DNA of 64,000 nucleotides from Bacteroides sp. (GCA_019414665.1 DXLO01000011.1:1-64000); one strand, 5' to 3'; positions 49,810 through 59,885 are shown, counted from the stretch's first letter. Translations and numbers: made by a program. The notes: a model not told the origin generated them from the letters alone.

Positions 49810-52578
49810 ATGAAAAAGGTTGTTAGAGCTGTGTCTCTTATGCTGCTGATGGCAGGTGTTTGTGGAAATGCATTTGCCGAGGAAAATGAAAACATTGTCC
49901 GGCAAGGCGCTATCCGCGGACGTGTGATAGACAATGGAAAACAAATTCTGCCGGGTGCTTCCATCTTTGTTGAAAATCTGAAAACCGGAGTAATCAGTGA
50001 TGTGAACGGTTTTTATACGCTGCCCAATCTGAAACCCGGAACTTACACAGTTAAAGTAACCTACGTAGGTTATAGCCCCATTGAAATGAAAGTTACCGTC
50101 CCCGAAGGCAAGACTTTAGAAAAAGATATAGTGATGAATGAAGGGGTGGAACTGCAGGAAGTGCAGGTAAAGGGAGCTTTTCAAGGACAGAAGAAAGCAA
50201 TCAATACACAAAAGAATAATCTGGGTATCACTAATGTTGTATCTGCCGACCAGGTAGGGAAATTTCCCGACTCAAACATAGGTGATGCATTGAAACGTAT
50301 CAGTGGCATCAATGTGCAATACGATCAAGGCGAGGCCCGTTTCGGACAGGTCCGCGGCACTAGTGCCGATTTAAGTTCCGTCACCATTAACGGCAACCGT
50401 GTCCCATCTGCTGAAGGGGATACCCGTAACGTGCAGTTGGACTTGATTCCTGCCGATATGATTCAGACCATCGAAGTAAGCAAAGTCGTTACACCCGATA
50501 TGGACGGCGATGCTATCGGTGGTTCCATCAATCTGGTAACCAAAAATTCTCCTTATAAACGCACTATCAATGCTACAGCGGGAAGTGGTTACAACTGGAT
50601 CAGCGAGAAAGCCCAGTTGAACTTAGGTTTCACTTACGGCGATCGTTTCTTCAATGACAGACTGGGCATGCTGCTCTCCGCTTCTTATCAGAATGCTCCT
50701 TCCGGTTCTTATGATACTGAATTCATGTGGGAACAAAATGAAGATGGCAAAGTATATGTCAGCGATTATCAGATGCGCCGGTACTTTGTCACCCGTGAAC
50801 GTCAAAGTTATTCGGCGGCTTTTGATTTTGATATCAATGAAAACCATAAATTGACTTTCAAAGGGATCTTCAACAACCGTAACGATTGGGAAAACCGTTA
50901 CCGTACCAATATCAAGGATTTGGATGAGAACGGAAAAGGCACAGTCCGCATCCAGACCAAAGCAGGTACTCCCGATAATCGCAATGCCCGTCTGGAGCGT
51001 CAGCGTACCATGGATTTCGCTTTGGGCGGAGAACACTTATGGGGGGCAATCGGTATGGATTGGAATGCCAGTTATGCAAAAGCTACGGAAGAACGCCCTA
51101 ATGAACGTTATCTTGACTTCCAACTGAAAAAGCAGGAATTTGATATGGACTTGAGTGATGAACGCCAGCCGTTGGCAACACCTGGAACAGGTTCTACTTT
51201 GACACTGAGTGATAAGTTCAGCTTGAAGGAACTGACGGAACAACAGGAGGACATCAAAGAAGAAGATATGAAATTCTCGGCCAATTTCAAGGCCAGTTTA
51301 AATAATGGAGCTAAACTGAAGTTCGGTGCGAAGGTAGTACGTAAAACAAAAGAGAAAGAAATAGACTTCTACGAATATACTCCGAAAGACGAGGATGCCT
51401 TCATGACCAACAGCCTGAAAAATACGGTAGACCAGAGTACGGATAAGTTTATGCCGAGCGACAAATATCAGGTAGGAACATTTGCCAGTAAAGAATATGT
51501 GGGTGGATTGAATTTAAATGATGCTTCCCAGTTCGATAAAGAACAGGTACAAGCCGAATTGGCTGAGAACTTTGAGGCTCGTGAAACTGTAAGTTCCGGG
51601 TATGTGCGGTTTGATCATAAATTCGCTTCCGATATAAACTTGATGGCGGGACTCCGTATGGAACATACTTCCCTTCGTTATACCGGCCGTAACTATGATG
51701 ATGAGACAGATAAGACCACCAAGACCGGCCGCATGACCAACAGTTATGTGAATTTCCTTCCTTCTATTTTGGTGAAATGGGATGTAAATGATGATTTCAA
51801 GATACGCGGTTCTTACACGCAGACCTTGAGCCGGCCCAAATATTCAGCTTTGGTTCCCAGTGTGAATATCAACCGTGGTGATAATGAAATAAAGATTGGT
51901 AATTCTGACTTGAAACCGACTATTTCTTATAACTTTGATTTGAGTGCCGATTATTATTTCAAGAGTGTAGGTTTAGTGAGCGCAGGTTTTTTCTATAAGA
52001 AAATAGACGATTTCATCGTAGATCAGGTACTGACCAACTATGAATACCAAGGAACAGAATATACCCGTTTCACTCAGCCCAAGAATGCAGGAAATGCTAA
52101 TCTGTGGGGATTGGAATTTTCTTATCAGCGTGATTTCGGCTTCATTGCTCCGGCCTTGAAGTATGTGGGTTTCTATGGAACCTATACTTATACTCACTCA
52201 CGCGTGGAGGACTTTAACTTCGAAGGACGTGAGAACGAGAGCGGGTTGAGTTTGCCGGGGTCTCCCGAGCATACGGCGAATGCCTCTCTTTACTTTGAAA
52301 AAGGAGGCTTGAATGTGCGCCTGAGCTATAACTTTGCATCTGATTTTATCGATGAAATGGGCCCAAGTACATTTTATGACAGATATTATGATGCTGTGAA
52401 CTATATGGATGTGAACGCCAGTTATACCTTTGGCAAGAAGGTGAAAATGACCTTTTATGCTGAGGCGAACAATCTGCTGAACCAGCCGCTCCGTTACTAC
52501 CAGGGGACGAAGGATCGTACTATGCAGGCAGGATATTATGGCGTGAGAATGAATGCAGGTTTAAAAATAAGTTTCTAA
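49810..52578 (+). CDS. TonB-dependent outer-membrane receptor with carboxypeptidase-like N-terminal domain
   Basis: The 922-residue protein has a signal peptide (MKKVVRAVSLMLLMAGVCGNAFA) and a carboxypeptidase-D regulatory-like domain at about residues 33-112 (IRGRVIDNGKQILPGASIFV). A plug domain at about 125-235 (NIGDALKRISGINVQY) precedes a 22-strand-type barrel ending GYYGVRMNAGLKISF. It imports a substrate by TonB energy. No SusD follows; instead an exported metallophosphoesterase starts 10 bp downstream, so phosphate-ester uptake is a reasonable inference. Confidence 0.92.
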   Translation: MKKVVRAVSLMLLMAGVCGNAFAEENENIVRQGAIRGRVIDNGKQILPGASIFVENLKTGVISDVNGFYTLPNLKPGTYTVKVTYVGYSPIEMKVTVPEGKTLEKDIVMNEGVELQEVQVKGAFQGQKKAINTQKNNLGITNVVSADQVGKFPDSNIGDALKRISGINVQYDQGEARFGQVRGTSADLSSVTINGNRVPSAEGDTRNVQLDLIPADMIQTIEVSKVVTPDMDGDAIGGSINLVTKNSPYKRTINATAGSGYNWISEKAQLNLGFTYGDRFFNDRLGMLLSASYQNAPSGSYDTEFMWEQNEDGKVYVSDYQMRRYFVTRERQSYSAAFDFDINENHKLTFKGIFNNRNDWENRYRTNIKDLDENGKGTVRIQTKAGTPDNRNARLERQRTMDFALGGEHLWGAIGMDWNASYAKATEERPNERYLDFQLKKQEFDMDLSDERQPLATPGTGSTLTLSDKFSLKELTEQQEDIKEEDMKFSANFKASLNNGAKLKFGAKVVRKTKEKEIDFYEYTPKDEDAFMTNSLKNTVDQSTDKFMPSDKYQVGTFASKEYVGGLNLNDASQFDKEQVQAELAENFEARETVSSGYVRFDHKFASDINLMAGLRMEHTSLRYTGRNYDDETDKTTKTGRMTNSYVNFLPSILVKWDVNDDFKIRGSYTQTLSRPKYSALVPSVNINRGDNEIKIGNSDLKPTISYNFDLSADYYFKSVGLVSAGFFYKKIDDFIVDQVLTNYEYQGTEYTRFTQPKNAGNANLWGLEFSYQRDFGFIAPALKYVGFYGTYTYTHSRVEDFNFEGRENESGLSLPGSPEHTANASLYFEKGGLNVRLSYNFASDFIDEMGPSTFYDRYYDAVNYMDVNASYTFGKKVKMTFYAEANNLLNQPLRYYQGTKDRTMQAGYYGVRMNAGLKISF

Positions 52579-52588
52579 AAATAAGTAT

Positions 52589-53560
52589 ATGAAAACGTTG
52601 ATGATGATTAGAAAAATGAAAGAAGTATTGACATGGGTATGGATTGCCGTCATTGGTACGGCTATCTGCCTGAATGTGTGTGCCCAGACTCCGCAAGATT
52701 GGAAAAGACTGGAGAAACAACTGAATTTTTATATGGCCAACGATTTGGGACGTAACGGTTATTATGACCAGAAGCCCATAGCCGAGTTGATGGGAGAAAT
52801 GGCGGATGTTATTGGTCCCGAGTGTGTATTTGCAGCCGGAGACGTGCACCATTTTGAAGGTGTGCGCAGCGTTAACGATCCGCTCTGGATGACCAACTAC
52901 GAGTTGATTTACAGTCATCCCGAGTTGATGATAGACTGGTTTCCGATCTTGGGAAATCATGAATACCGGGGTAATACGCAGGCTGTGTTGGATTATACCA
53001 ATGTGAGTCGTCGCTGGTCGATGCCTGGTCGTTATTATACCAAAGTCTTTGAGAAGAAAGGAACTGCCATCCGTTTTGTGATGATAGATACCGCTCCTCT
53101 GATTGACAAATACCGTAACGAGAGCGAAACTTATCCGGATGCCTGTAAACAAGATATGGATCAGCAATTGGCATGGATAGATTCTGTACTGACTGTTGCC
53201 AAAGAAGATTGGGTAGTCGTAATCGGACATCATCCCATTTATGCTGAAACGTCGAAAGACGACAGTGAACGCAGCGATATGCAGAAGCGTCTGGATCCTA
53301 TCCTCCGTAAACATAAGGTGGATATCTATGCATGCGGACACATTCATAACTTCCAGCACCTTCGTGTGCCGGGCAGTGATATCGACTATGTGGTAAATTC
53401 GGCTGGTTCGTTGAGCCGTAAGGTAAAACCAGTGGAAGGCACTCTGTTCTGTAGTCCCGAACCGGGCTTTTCTATCTTTACGGCAGACAAGAAAGAACTG
53501 GATATGCACATGATTGATAAGAAAGGAAAAGTAATCTATACTGTAAAACGCACCAAATAG
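52589..53560 (+). CDS. Exported metallophosphoesterase (purple acid phosphatase-like)
   Basis: The 323-residue protein has an N-terminal signal ending near VCAQ (about residue 33). The dimetal phosphoesterase motifs run in order: ND (MANDLGRNG), GDVHH, GNHEYRG, GHHPIYA and CGHIHNFQH. The spacing resembles tartrate-resistant acid phosphatases. It starts 10 bp after the TonB receptor, so receptor and phosphatase probably act together, the phosphatase in the periplasm releasing phosphate from an imported ester. Substrate not known. Confidence 0.88.
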   Translation: MKTLMMIRKMKEVLTWVWIAVIGTAICLNVCAQTPQDWKRLEKQLNFYMANDLGRNGYYDQKPIAELMGEMADVIGPECVFAAGDVHHFEGVRSVNDPLWMTNYELIYSHPELMIDWFPILGNHEYRGNTQAVLDYTNVSRRWSMPGRYYTKVFEKKGTAIRFVMIDTAPLIDKYRNESETYPDACKQDMDQQLAWIDSVLTVAKEDWVVVIGHHPIYAETSKDDSERSDMQKRLDPILRKHKVDIYACGHIHNFQHLRVPGSDIDYVVNSAGSLSRKVKPVEGTLFCSPEPGFSIFTADKKELDMHMIDKKGKVIYTVKRTK

Positions 53561-53579
53561 GGATAGTTATTTTAGGGAA

Positions 53580-53620
53580 AAAGAGTACATTTGCGGTATA
53601 AAACTGTAAATGTACTTTTT
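53580..53620 (+). terminator. Hairpin terminator overlapping the next gene's -7 element
   Basis: GTACATTT (53585-53592) pairs with AAATGTAC (53608-53615), flanked by AAAAAG and TTTTTG. It can end the receptor/phosphatase transcript. The left arm is also TACATTTG (53586-53593), a perfect -7 element for the antiporter gene. Confidence 0.7.
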
Positions 53621-53623
53621 GTT

Positions 53624-54586
53624 ATGTTGAATACACTCCTTTTGATTGGTGGTCTGGCTCTCATTTTAGCTGGCGCGAATGGCTTGACGGATGGTTCTGC
53701 AGCGGTTGCCAAACGTTTCCGTATTTCTGATTTGGTAATCGGGCTTACCATTGTAGCTTTCGGCACTTCGGCTCCCGAATTGGTTATCAGTGTGCTTTCT
53801 GCATTGAATGGCAGTGCTGAAATGGCTATTGGTAATGTGGTGGGTAGTAATATATTCAATGCTTTGATGATTATAGGTTGTACTGCCTTGGTACTCCCCA
53901 TAAAAGTAGGTGAGGGGACGATGAGTAAAGAGATTCCGTTAGTCATTCTTTCTTCGTTGGTACTTTTTGTCTGTGCCAATGACATGATGCTGGACAGGGA
54001 AGCGGTCAATGTTATCAGCCGTTCCGATGGGTTTGTTCTGCTGGCTTTCTTCCTTATATTTATGCGTTATACATTTGCCATCGCCCGTAATGGGGCAGAT
54101 GAGGCAGGAGAGGAGCAGAAGATAAAGGAAATGCCTGTATGGAAATCGGTGTTGTATATTGCAGGAGGGCTGGCCGGACTCATATTCGGCGGACAGCTTT
54201 TTGTCGACGGGGCAAGCGGGCTTGCCCGTTCATGGGGTGTCAGTGAATCGGTAATCGGACTGACATTGGTAGCCGGAGGTACTTCCTTGCCGGAGCTTGC
54301 CACATCTGTTACGGCGGCTTTAAAGAAGAATCCGGGAATTGCTATCGGCAATGTCATCGGTAGTAATCTGTTCAATATATTCTTTGTTCTGGGGTGCAGC
54401 GCTACGGTGTCACCGCTTCCGATGGGGAATATAAATAACCTCGATTTAAGTGTACTGATTGCTTCCTCCCTGTTGTTGTGGCTGGTAGGCTGGTTTTTCC
54501 GCAAACGTACCATAACCCGGCTTGAAGGCGCATTGATGGTTGGCTGTTATGTCGTTTATACCGCCTATCTTATTGCCCAACAGTGA
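53624..54586 (+). CDS. Calcium/sodium (cation) antiporter, CaCA family
   Basis: The 320-residue protein has about ten membrane segments and two inverted copies of the family's alpha-repeat: VAFGTSAPELVISVLSA with AIGNVVGSNIFNALMIIG, and VAGGTSLPELATSVTAA with AIGNVIGSNLFNIFFVLG. These bind the transported cation, probably Ca2+ in exchange for Na+ or K+. I use ATG 53624; a TTG at 53591 falls on the -7 element. It has its own promoter, overlapping the upstream terminator. Confidence 0.93.
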   Translation: MLNTLLLIGGLALILAGANGLTDGSAAVAKRFRISDLVIGLTIVAFGTSAPELVISVLSALNGSAEMAIGNVVGSNIFNALMIIGCTALVLPIKVGEGTMSKEIPLVILSSLVLFVCANDMMLDREAVNVISRSDGFVLLAFFLIFMRYTFAIARNGADEAGEEQKIKEMPVWKSVLYIAGGLAGLIFGGQLFVDGASGLARSWGVSESVIGLTLVAGGTSLPELATSVTAALKKNPGIAIGNVIGSNLFNIFFVLGCSATVSPLPMGNINNLDLSVLIASSLLLWLVGWFFRKRTITRLEGALMVGCYVVYTAYLIAQQ

Positions 54587-54626
54587 AAAAGCCATAAAAA
54601 GAATAAGTTTTCTGCAAAAAAACTTC

Positions 54627-54634
54627 TATCTTTA
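54627..54634 (+). promoter_or_regulatory. Probable -7 element for the GNAT-like gene
   Basis: TATCTTTA differs from consensus only at the last base and lies 27 bp before the ATG. Confidence 0.45.
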
Positions 54635-54660
54635 CACCCCGAATTTTATAAAAATACAGC

Positions 54661-55797
54661 ATGGCTATTACCATTAAAAAAGTCAGTTCAAAGAAAGAAC
54701 TAAAGACGTTTATACGGTTCAACTACGAGTTATACAAAGAGAATCCCTATTCCGTACCCGATTTGTACGATGATATGCTGAATACGTTCAGCCCGAAGAA
54801 GAATGCCGCTTTCGAGTTTTGTGAGGCGGAGTATTTTCTGGCATATAAGGATAACAAGGTGGTAGGACGTATTGCAGGGATTATAAATAAACGCGCAAAC
54901 GAGACTTGGAATAAAAAAGAAGTCCGTTTCGGATGGATCGATTTTCTGGATGATATCGAAATATCACGTGCCTTGTTGGATGCAGTAGCCCAATGGGGTA
55001 AATCAAAAGGTATGGATACCATTCAGGGGCCTTTAGGCTTTACCGACTTTGATGCGGAGGGTATGCTGGTAGAAGGATTCGACCAATTGAGCACCATGGC
55101 GACTATCTATAATTATCCTTATTACCCACAGCATATGGAGAAGTTGGGATTCGAGAAGGATGCCGATTGGGTGGAATATAAAATTTATATTCCGGATGCA
55201 ATTCCTGATAAGCATAAGCGTATCAGTGACTTGATTCAACGTAAGTTTAACCTGAAGGTGAAGAAATATACATCGGGTAAGAAAATTGCGGCCGAATATG
55301 GACAGGCTATATTCGAGTTGATGAATGAGGCTTATGCTCCGCTTTATGGTTTCTCGGCTTTGTCGCAAGGACAGATCAACCAGTATATAAAGATGTATTT
55401 GCCTATTGTAGATTTGCGTATGGTAACCTTGGTGACCGATGCCGAAGATAAACTGGTGGCAGTGGGGATTTCAATGCCTTCTCTGTCCGAAGCGTTACAA
55501 AAAGCGAAGGGACGTTTGCTGCCTATGGGATGGTATCACCTGTTGAAAGTGTTGTTCCTGCATAAGTATCCTCCTATGTTGGATTTGTTGCTGGTTGCTG
55601 TAAAACCTGAGTATCAGAACAAAGGTGTCAATGCTTTGTTATTCTCGGACTTGATCCCCGTATATCAGCAACTGGGATTCAAGTATGCCGAAAGTAATCC
55701 GGAACTGGAACTGAACGGAAAGGTGCAGGCCCAGTGGGAATATTTCAAGACCGAGCAGCATAAACGCCGTCGTGCTTATAAAAAGAGTATTCTGTAA
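54661..55797 (+). CDS. GNAT-superfamily-like N-acyltransferase, substrate unknown
   Basis: The 378-residue protein has GNAT-like elements: an N-terminal ITIKKVSSKKELKTFIRFNY segment and a C-terminal LLLVAVKPEYQNKGVNALLF resembling the acetyl-CoA binding strand-loop-helix, then QLGFKYAESNPELELN. It is conserved in Bacteroidales as a 'hypothetical N-acetyltransferase'. No enzyme activity is established to my knowledge. It stands alone between the antiporter and parE and shares 30 bp of gap with parE, so they may be co-transcribed. Confidence 0.78.
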   Translation: MAITIKKVSSKKELKTFIRFNYELYKENPYSVPDLYDDMLNTFSPKKNAAFEFCEAEYFLAYKDNKVVGRIAGIINKRANETWNKKEVRFGWIDFLDDIEISRALLDAVAQWGKSKGMDTIQGPLGFTDFDAEGMLVEGFDQLSTMATIYNYPYYPQHMEKLGFEKDADWVEYKIYIPDAIPDKHKRISDLIQRKFNLKVKKYTSGKKIAAEYGQAIFELMNEAYAPLYGFSALSQGQINQYIKMYLPIVDLRMVTLVTDAEDKLVAVGISMPSLSEALQKAKGRLLPMGWYHLLKVLFLHKYPPMLDLLLVAVKPEYQNKGVNALLFSDLIPVYQQLGFKYAESNPELELNGKVQAQWEYFKTEQHKRRRAYKKSIL

Positions 55798-55827
55798 CAA
55801 CGATATATAAAAATGTGATAAGTCAAT

Positions 55828-57705
55828 ATGGAAGAAAACAACGAACTGATAAACAATCCCGCCGTAGAATATACCGACGATAATATCCGCCACCTCAGTG
55901 ACATGGAGCATGTGCGTACCCGTCCCGGTATGTATATTGGAAAGTTGGGTGACGGATCACATGCCGAGGACGGTATCTACGTTCTTTTGAAAGAAATTAT
56001 CGATAACAGTATCGATGAATTTAAAATGCAGGCGGGTAAAAAGATTGAGATTATTATTGAAGAAAATCTCCGTGTCAGCGTGCGTGATTATGGCCGGGGT
56101 ATTCCGCAGGGAAAACTCATTGAAGCTGTTAGTGTGTTGAATACGGGAGGTAAATATGACAGCAAGGCGTTCAAGAAGAGCGTCGGACTGAATGGGGTCG
56201 GTGTGAAAGCCGTCAACGCATTGAGTTCACGTTTCGAGGTGCGCAGCTATCGTGATGGAAAGGTGCGTATCGCTACCTTTGCCAAGGGAGACTTGTTGAC
56301 GGATACCACACAAGATACAACAGAGGAGAACGGTACCTATATTTTCTTTGAACCGGATAACCTGTTGTTTGAGAACTACAGTTTCCGTCCGGAGTTCGTG
56401 GAAACCATGCTCCGCAACTATACCTATCTGAATACAGGACTGGCCATTATCTATAACGGTCAGCGTATCCTGTCCCGTAACGGGTTGGTGGACTTGCTTA
56501 ACGACAACATGACGGCTGTGGGATTATATCCCATCATCCACTTGAAAGGAGAAGATATCGAGATCGCTTTTACGCATACCGGTCAGTATGGTGAGGAATA
56601 TTACTCTTTTGTCAACGGACAGCACACCACACAGGGAGGTACGCACCAAAGTGCTTTCAAAGAGCATATAGCCCGTACCATCAAGGAATATTTCAACAAG
56701 AATATGGACTATGCCGATATCCGTAACGGATTGGTAGCTGCCATTGCCGTTAATGTGGAGGAACCGTTGTTCGAAAGTCAGACTAAAATCAAGCTGGGCT
56801 CTACCAATATGGCTCCCGGTGGTCCTACCGTTAATAAGTTTGTAGGTGATTTTGTAAAGACTGAGGTCGATAACTATCTGCACAAACATACGGATGTGGC
56901 CGATGTGATGTTGCAGAAGATTCAAGAATCGGAGAAAGAGCGTAAGGCTATAGCCGGAGTGACCAAACTGGCACGTGAACGTGCCAAAAAGGCAAATCTT
57001 CATAACCGTAAGTTGCGTGACTGCCGTTTTCACCTGAATGATGCCAAAGGAGACAAGAAGGAGGAAAGCTGCATTTTCATTACCGAGGGTGACTCGGCGA
57101 GCGGTTCTATCACCAAGAGCCGTGATGTAAATACTCAGGCAGTATTCAGTTTGCGTGGTAAGCCGTTGAATTCTTACGGGCTGACCAAGAAGATTGTATA
57201 TGAGAATGAAGAGTTTAACTTGCTTCAGGCTGCTCTGAACATAGAGGACGGTATGGAAGGATTACGATATAACAAAGTGATTGTGGCAACAGATGCCGAT
57301 GTGGACGGTATGCACATCCGTTTGTTGCTGATTACCTTCTTCCTGCAATTCTTCCCCGATTTGATAAAGAAAGGTCATGTATATATTCTTCAGACTCCTT
57401 TGTTCCGTGTCCGTAACCGCAAGAAAGGAGTTTATGAAACGGTATATTGTTATTCGGAAGAAGAACGGGTTGCCGCAATCGAACGGTTAAGCCCCAATCC
57501 CGAAATCACACGGTTCAAAGGTTTGGGAGAGATTTCACCCGATGAATTCAAGCACTTTATCGGCAAAGATATGCGTTTGGAGCAAGTTTCCCTCCGCAAG
57601 ACTGATCTGGTAAAGGAATTACTGGAGTTCTACATGGGTAAGAACACGATGGAACGTCAGAATTTTATTATAGATAACCTTGTTGTAGAAGAAGATATTG
57701 CGTGA
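55828..57705 (+). CDS. parE: DNA topoisomerase IV subunit B
   Basis: This 625-residue type IIA ATPase subunit unlinks daughter chromosomes. Motifs are EIIDNSIDEF (ATP/Mg2+ site), RDYGRGIP, GLNGVGVKAVNALSS, a transducer with GGTHQSAF, then TOPRIM ITEGDSASGSI and TDADVDGMHIR. Overall it fits ParE rather than GyrB by length and lack of the GyrB insertion, though the two are close. The ParC partner is not in the window. The stop lies just before coaD. Confidence 0.92.
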   Translation: MEENNELINNPAVEYTDDNIRHLSDMEHVRTRPGMYIGKLGDGSHAEDGIYVLLKEIIDNSIDEFKMQAGKKIEIIIEENLRVSVRDYGRGIPQGKLIEAVSVLNTGGKYDSKAFKKSVGLNGVGVKAVNALSSRFEVRSYRDGKVRIATFAKGDLLTDTTQDTTEENGTYIFFEPDNLLFENYSFRPEFVETMLRNYTYLNTGLAIIYNGQRILSRNGLVDLLNDNMTAVGLYPIIHLKGEDIEIAFTHTGQYGEEYYSFVNGQHTTQGGTHQSAFKEHIARTIKEYFNKNMDYADIRNGLVAAIAVNVEEPLFESQTKIKLGSTNMAPGGPTVNKFVGDFVKTEVDNYLHKHTDVADVMLQKIQESEKERKAIAGVTKLARERAKKANLHNRKLRDCRFHLNDAKGDKKEESCIFITEGDSASGSITKSRDVNTQAVFSLRGKPLNSYGLTKKIVYENEEFNLLQAALNIEDGMEGLRYNKVIVATDADVDGMHIRLLLITFFLQFFPDLIKKGHVYILQTPLFRVRNRKKGVYETVYCYSEEERVAAIERLSPNPEITRFKGLGEISPDEFKHFIGKDMRLEQVSLRKTDLVKELLEFYMGKNTMERQNFIIDNLVVEEDIA

Positions 57706-57722
57706 GTGAATCACTAAAAAAT

Positions 57723-58178
57723 ATGAGAAGAGCGATATTTCCGGGAACCTTTGATCCTTTTACCATCGGTCATTATTCGGTCGTGAAGAGAGCGTTGACT
57801 TTTATGGACGAAGTGGTGATCGGCATCGGTATCAATGAGAATAAGAAAACTTGGTTTCCTACAGAGAAACGAGTGGAGATGATCGAGAAACTTTTTGCGG
57901 ATGATCCCCGGGTAAAGGTCGATGCTTATGATTGTCTGACCATTGACTTTGCCCGAGCTAAGGAGGCGCAGTTCATTGTTCGTGGTATCCGTACCGTACA
58001 CGATTTTGAATATGAGGAAACTATAGCCGATATCAACCGGAAACTGGCCGGAATAGAAACGATTCTGTTGTTTACGGAGCCGGAACTAACCTCTATCAGC
58101 TCTACGATTGTAAGAGAATTGTTGCAGTTTGGCAAAGATGTGACGCCATTCTTGCCTGAAGGAATGAAAATAGACTGA
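57723..58178 (+). CDS. coaD: Phosphopantetheine adenylyltransferase
   Basis: CoaD makes dephospho-CoA in coenzyme A biosynthesis. The 151-residue product begins MRRAIFPGTFDPFTIGH (nucleotide-binding T/HxGH) and ends with the ISSTIVREL motif. A longer frame starts at GTG 57702, overlapping the parE stop, and would add seven residues; the ATG at 57723 matches homologues better. It is coupled to parE and to the protease that follows 2 bp after its stop. Confidence 0.95.
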   Translation: MRRAIFPGTFDPFTIGHYSVVKRALTFMDEVVIGIGINENKKTWFPTEKRVEMIEKLFADDPRVKVDAYDCLTIDFARAKEAQFIVRGIRTVHDFEYEETIADINRKLAGIETILLFTEPELTSISSTIVRELLQFGKDVTPFLPEGMKID

Positions 58179-58180
58179 CC

Positions 58181-59782
58181 ATGAAATATACTATGTATTT
58201 TGCAGGCTTGATTGCCTGCTTTTTTTCTATCGTAGCCGCACAGGCTCAGGAGAGTAAATTCCTGAATTCTCCGGCACGTAAGTTGCAACTGGCGGAATTT
58301 GCCATTGCCAATCTTTATGTAGACGAAGTCAATGAGGGAAAGCTGGTGGAAGAAGCTATCGTAAAAATGCTGGAGCAGCTTGATCCTCATTCTACCTATT
58401 CTGATCCGGAGGAAGTGAAGAGAATGAACGAGCCGTTGCAGGGAAACTTCGAAGGTATCGGTATACAGTTTAATATGGCGGAGGACACTTTGCTGGTGAT
58501 ACAGCCTGTATCGGGCGGACCGTCCGAAAAAGTCGGTATTCTGGCCGGTGATCGTATCGTCATGGTGGAAGATACGCTGATAGCCGGTGTAAAGATGAGT
58601 ACCGAGGATATTATGCGTCGTCTCCGTGGTCCTAAAGATTCAAAAGTGAATCTGAAAATACTTCGCCGAGGGGTGAAGGAACTGCTCCCCTTTACGGTGA
58701 AAAGGGATAAAATACCTGTTTACAGCCTGGATGCTTCCTATATGATTAAAGATAAGATCGGTTATATTCGTATCAACCGTTTTGCCGCCACTACCCATGA
58801 GGAGTTCAAGAAAGCGCTGACCGGGTTGCAGAAGAAAGGAATGAAAGACTTGATTCTTGATTTGCAGGGCAATGGCGGGGGGTATTTGAATGCTGCTATC
58901 GATATTGCCAATGAATTTTTGGGTAAAAAGGAACTGATTGTCTATACGGAGGGCCGTCGCAATCCTCGTAGCGAGTTTTTTGCCAAAGGTACGGGCGAGT
59001 TTCAGAACGGTCGTCTGATGGTATTGGTTGATGAATTTTCTGCTTCTGCCAGTGAGATTGTGACCGGAGCTGTTCAGGATTGGGACAGAGGAGTTGTTGT
59101 GGGCCGGCGCAGTTTTGGTAAAGGCTTGGTGCAGCGTCCCATTGATTTGCCGGACGGTTCGATGATCCGTCTGACGGTGGCCCGCTATTATACGCCTGCC
59201 GGACGTTGTATCCAGAAACCTTACGAGAGCATTGAAAAGTATAATGAAGACCTGATAGACCGTTATAATAAAGGAGAAATGATGAGTGAAGACAGCATCC
59301 ACTTTCCGGATTCACTGAAGTTCAAGACTCATAGGTTGGCCCGTACGGTATATGGTGGCGGAGGGATCATGCCCGATTATTTTGTGCCGATTGATACGAC
59401 TCTCTATACTAAATACCATCGTCAGTTGCGTGATAAAGGAGCGTTGATGAAAGCTCATTTCCATTTTATTGATGCCCATCGTAAAGAGTGGCTGGGCAAA
59501 TACAAGACTTTCAATGAGTTCTACAAACGTTTTGAAGTGACTCCGGATATGTTGGCACAACTGGTTGCTACCGGCAAGGAGATGGGAGTGGAATATAATG
59601 AAGAAGAGTATCAAAAGGCCCTGCCTCTGCTGAGGTTGCAGATGAAAGCATTGATAGCCCGTGATTTATGGGATATGAATGAATATTATCACGTCATTAA
59701 TGACGCGAATGAAAGTATCAGGAAAGCGCTGGAACTGTTGGAGCAACCGGACTTTGAGGGGCTGCTGTTGAAAAAGCGATAG
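58181..59782 (+). CDS. Exported S41 carboxyl-terminal processing protease
   Basis: The 533-residue protein has a signal peptide (MKYTMYFAGLIACFFSIVAA then QAQ) and a PDZ domain near residues 90-170. The S41 catalytic domain carries DEFSASASEIVTGAVQDWDR at 284-303, whose SASASE segment holds the catalytic serine, and RSFGKG with the lysine. The long C-terminal part is family-typical in Bacteroidales. It resembles CtpA/Prc proteases that trim periplasmic proteins. It is in the parE-coaD operon. Confidence 0.93.
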   Translation: MKYTMYFAGLIACFFSIVAAQAQESKFLNSPARKLQLAEFAIANLYVDEVNEGKLVEEAIVKMLEQLDPHSTYSDPEEVKRMNEPLQGNFEGIGIQFNMAEDTLLVIQPVSGGPSEKVGILAGDRIVMVEDTLIAGVKMSTEDIMRRLRGPKDSKVNLKILRRGVKELLPFTVKRDKIPVYSLDASYMIKDKIGYIRINRFAATTHEEFKKALTGLQKKGMKDLILDLQGNGGGYLNAAIDIANEFLGKKELIVYTEGRRNPRSEFFAKGTGEFQNGRLMVLVDEFSASASEIVTGAVQDWDRGVVVGRRSFGKGLVQRPIDLPDGSMIRLTVARYYTPAGRCIQKPYESIEKYNEDLIDRYNKGEMMSEDSIHFPDSLKFKTHRLARTVYGGGGIMPDYFVPIDTTLYTKYHRQLRDKGALMKAHFHFIDAHRKEWLGKYKTFNEFYKRFEVTPDMLAQLVATGKEMGVEYNEEEYQKALPLLRLQMKALIARDLWDMNEYYHVINDANESIRKALELLEQPDFEGLLLKKR

Positions 59783-59797
59783 TCAAGACTTTATATT

Positions 59798-59831
59798 AAC
59801 TGCAGGGGCGCATAGTTGCACTCCTGCAGTT
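59798..59831. terminator. Palindrome after the S41 protease gene
   Basis: AACTGCAGG (59798-59806) pairs with CCTGCAGTT (59823-59831) around a 16-nt loop, between convergent genes. There is no T-run, so terminator function is uncertain. Confidence 0.5.
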
Positions 59832-59885
59832 GTCTGAAAAACTTCTGCTGTGTCTTCTTTTAGGTGTGGAATAATTTTCCAACCA

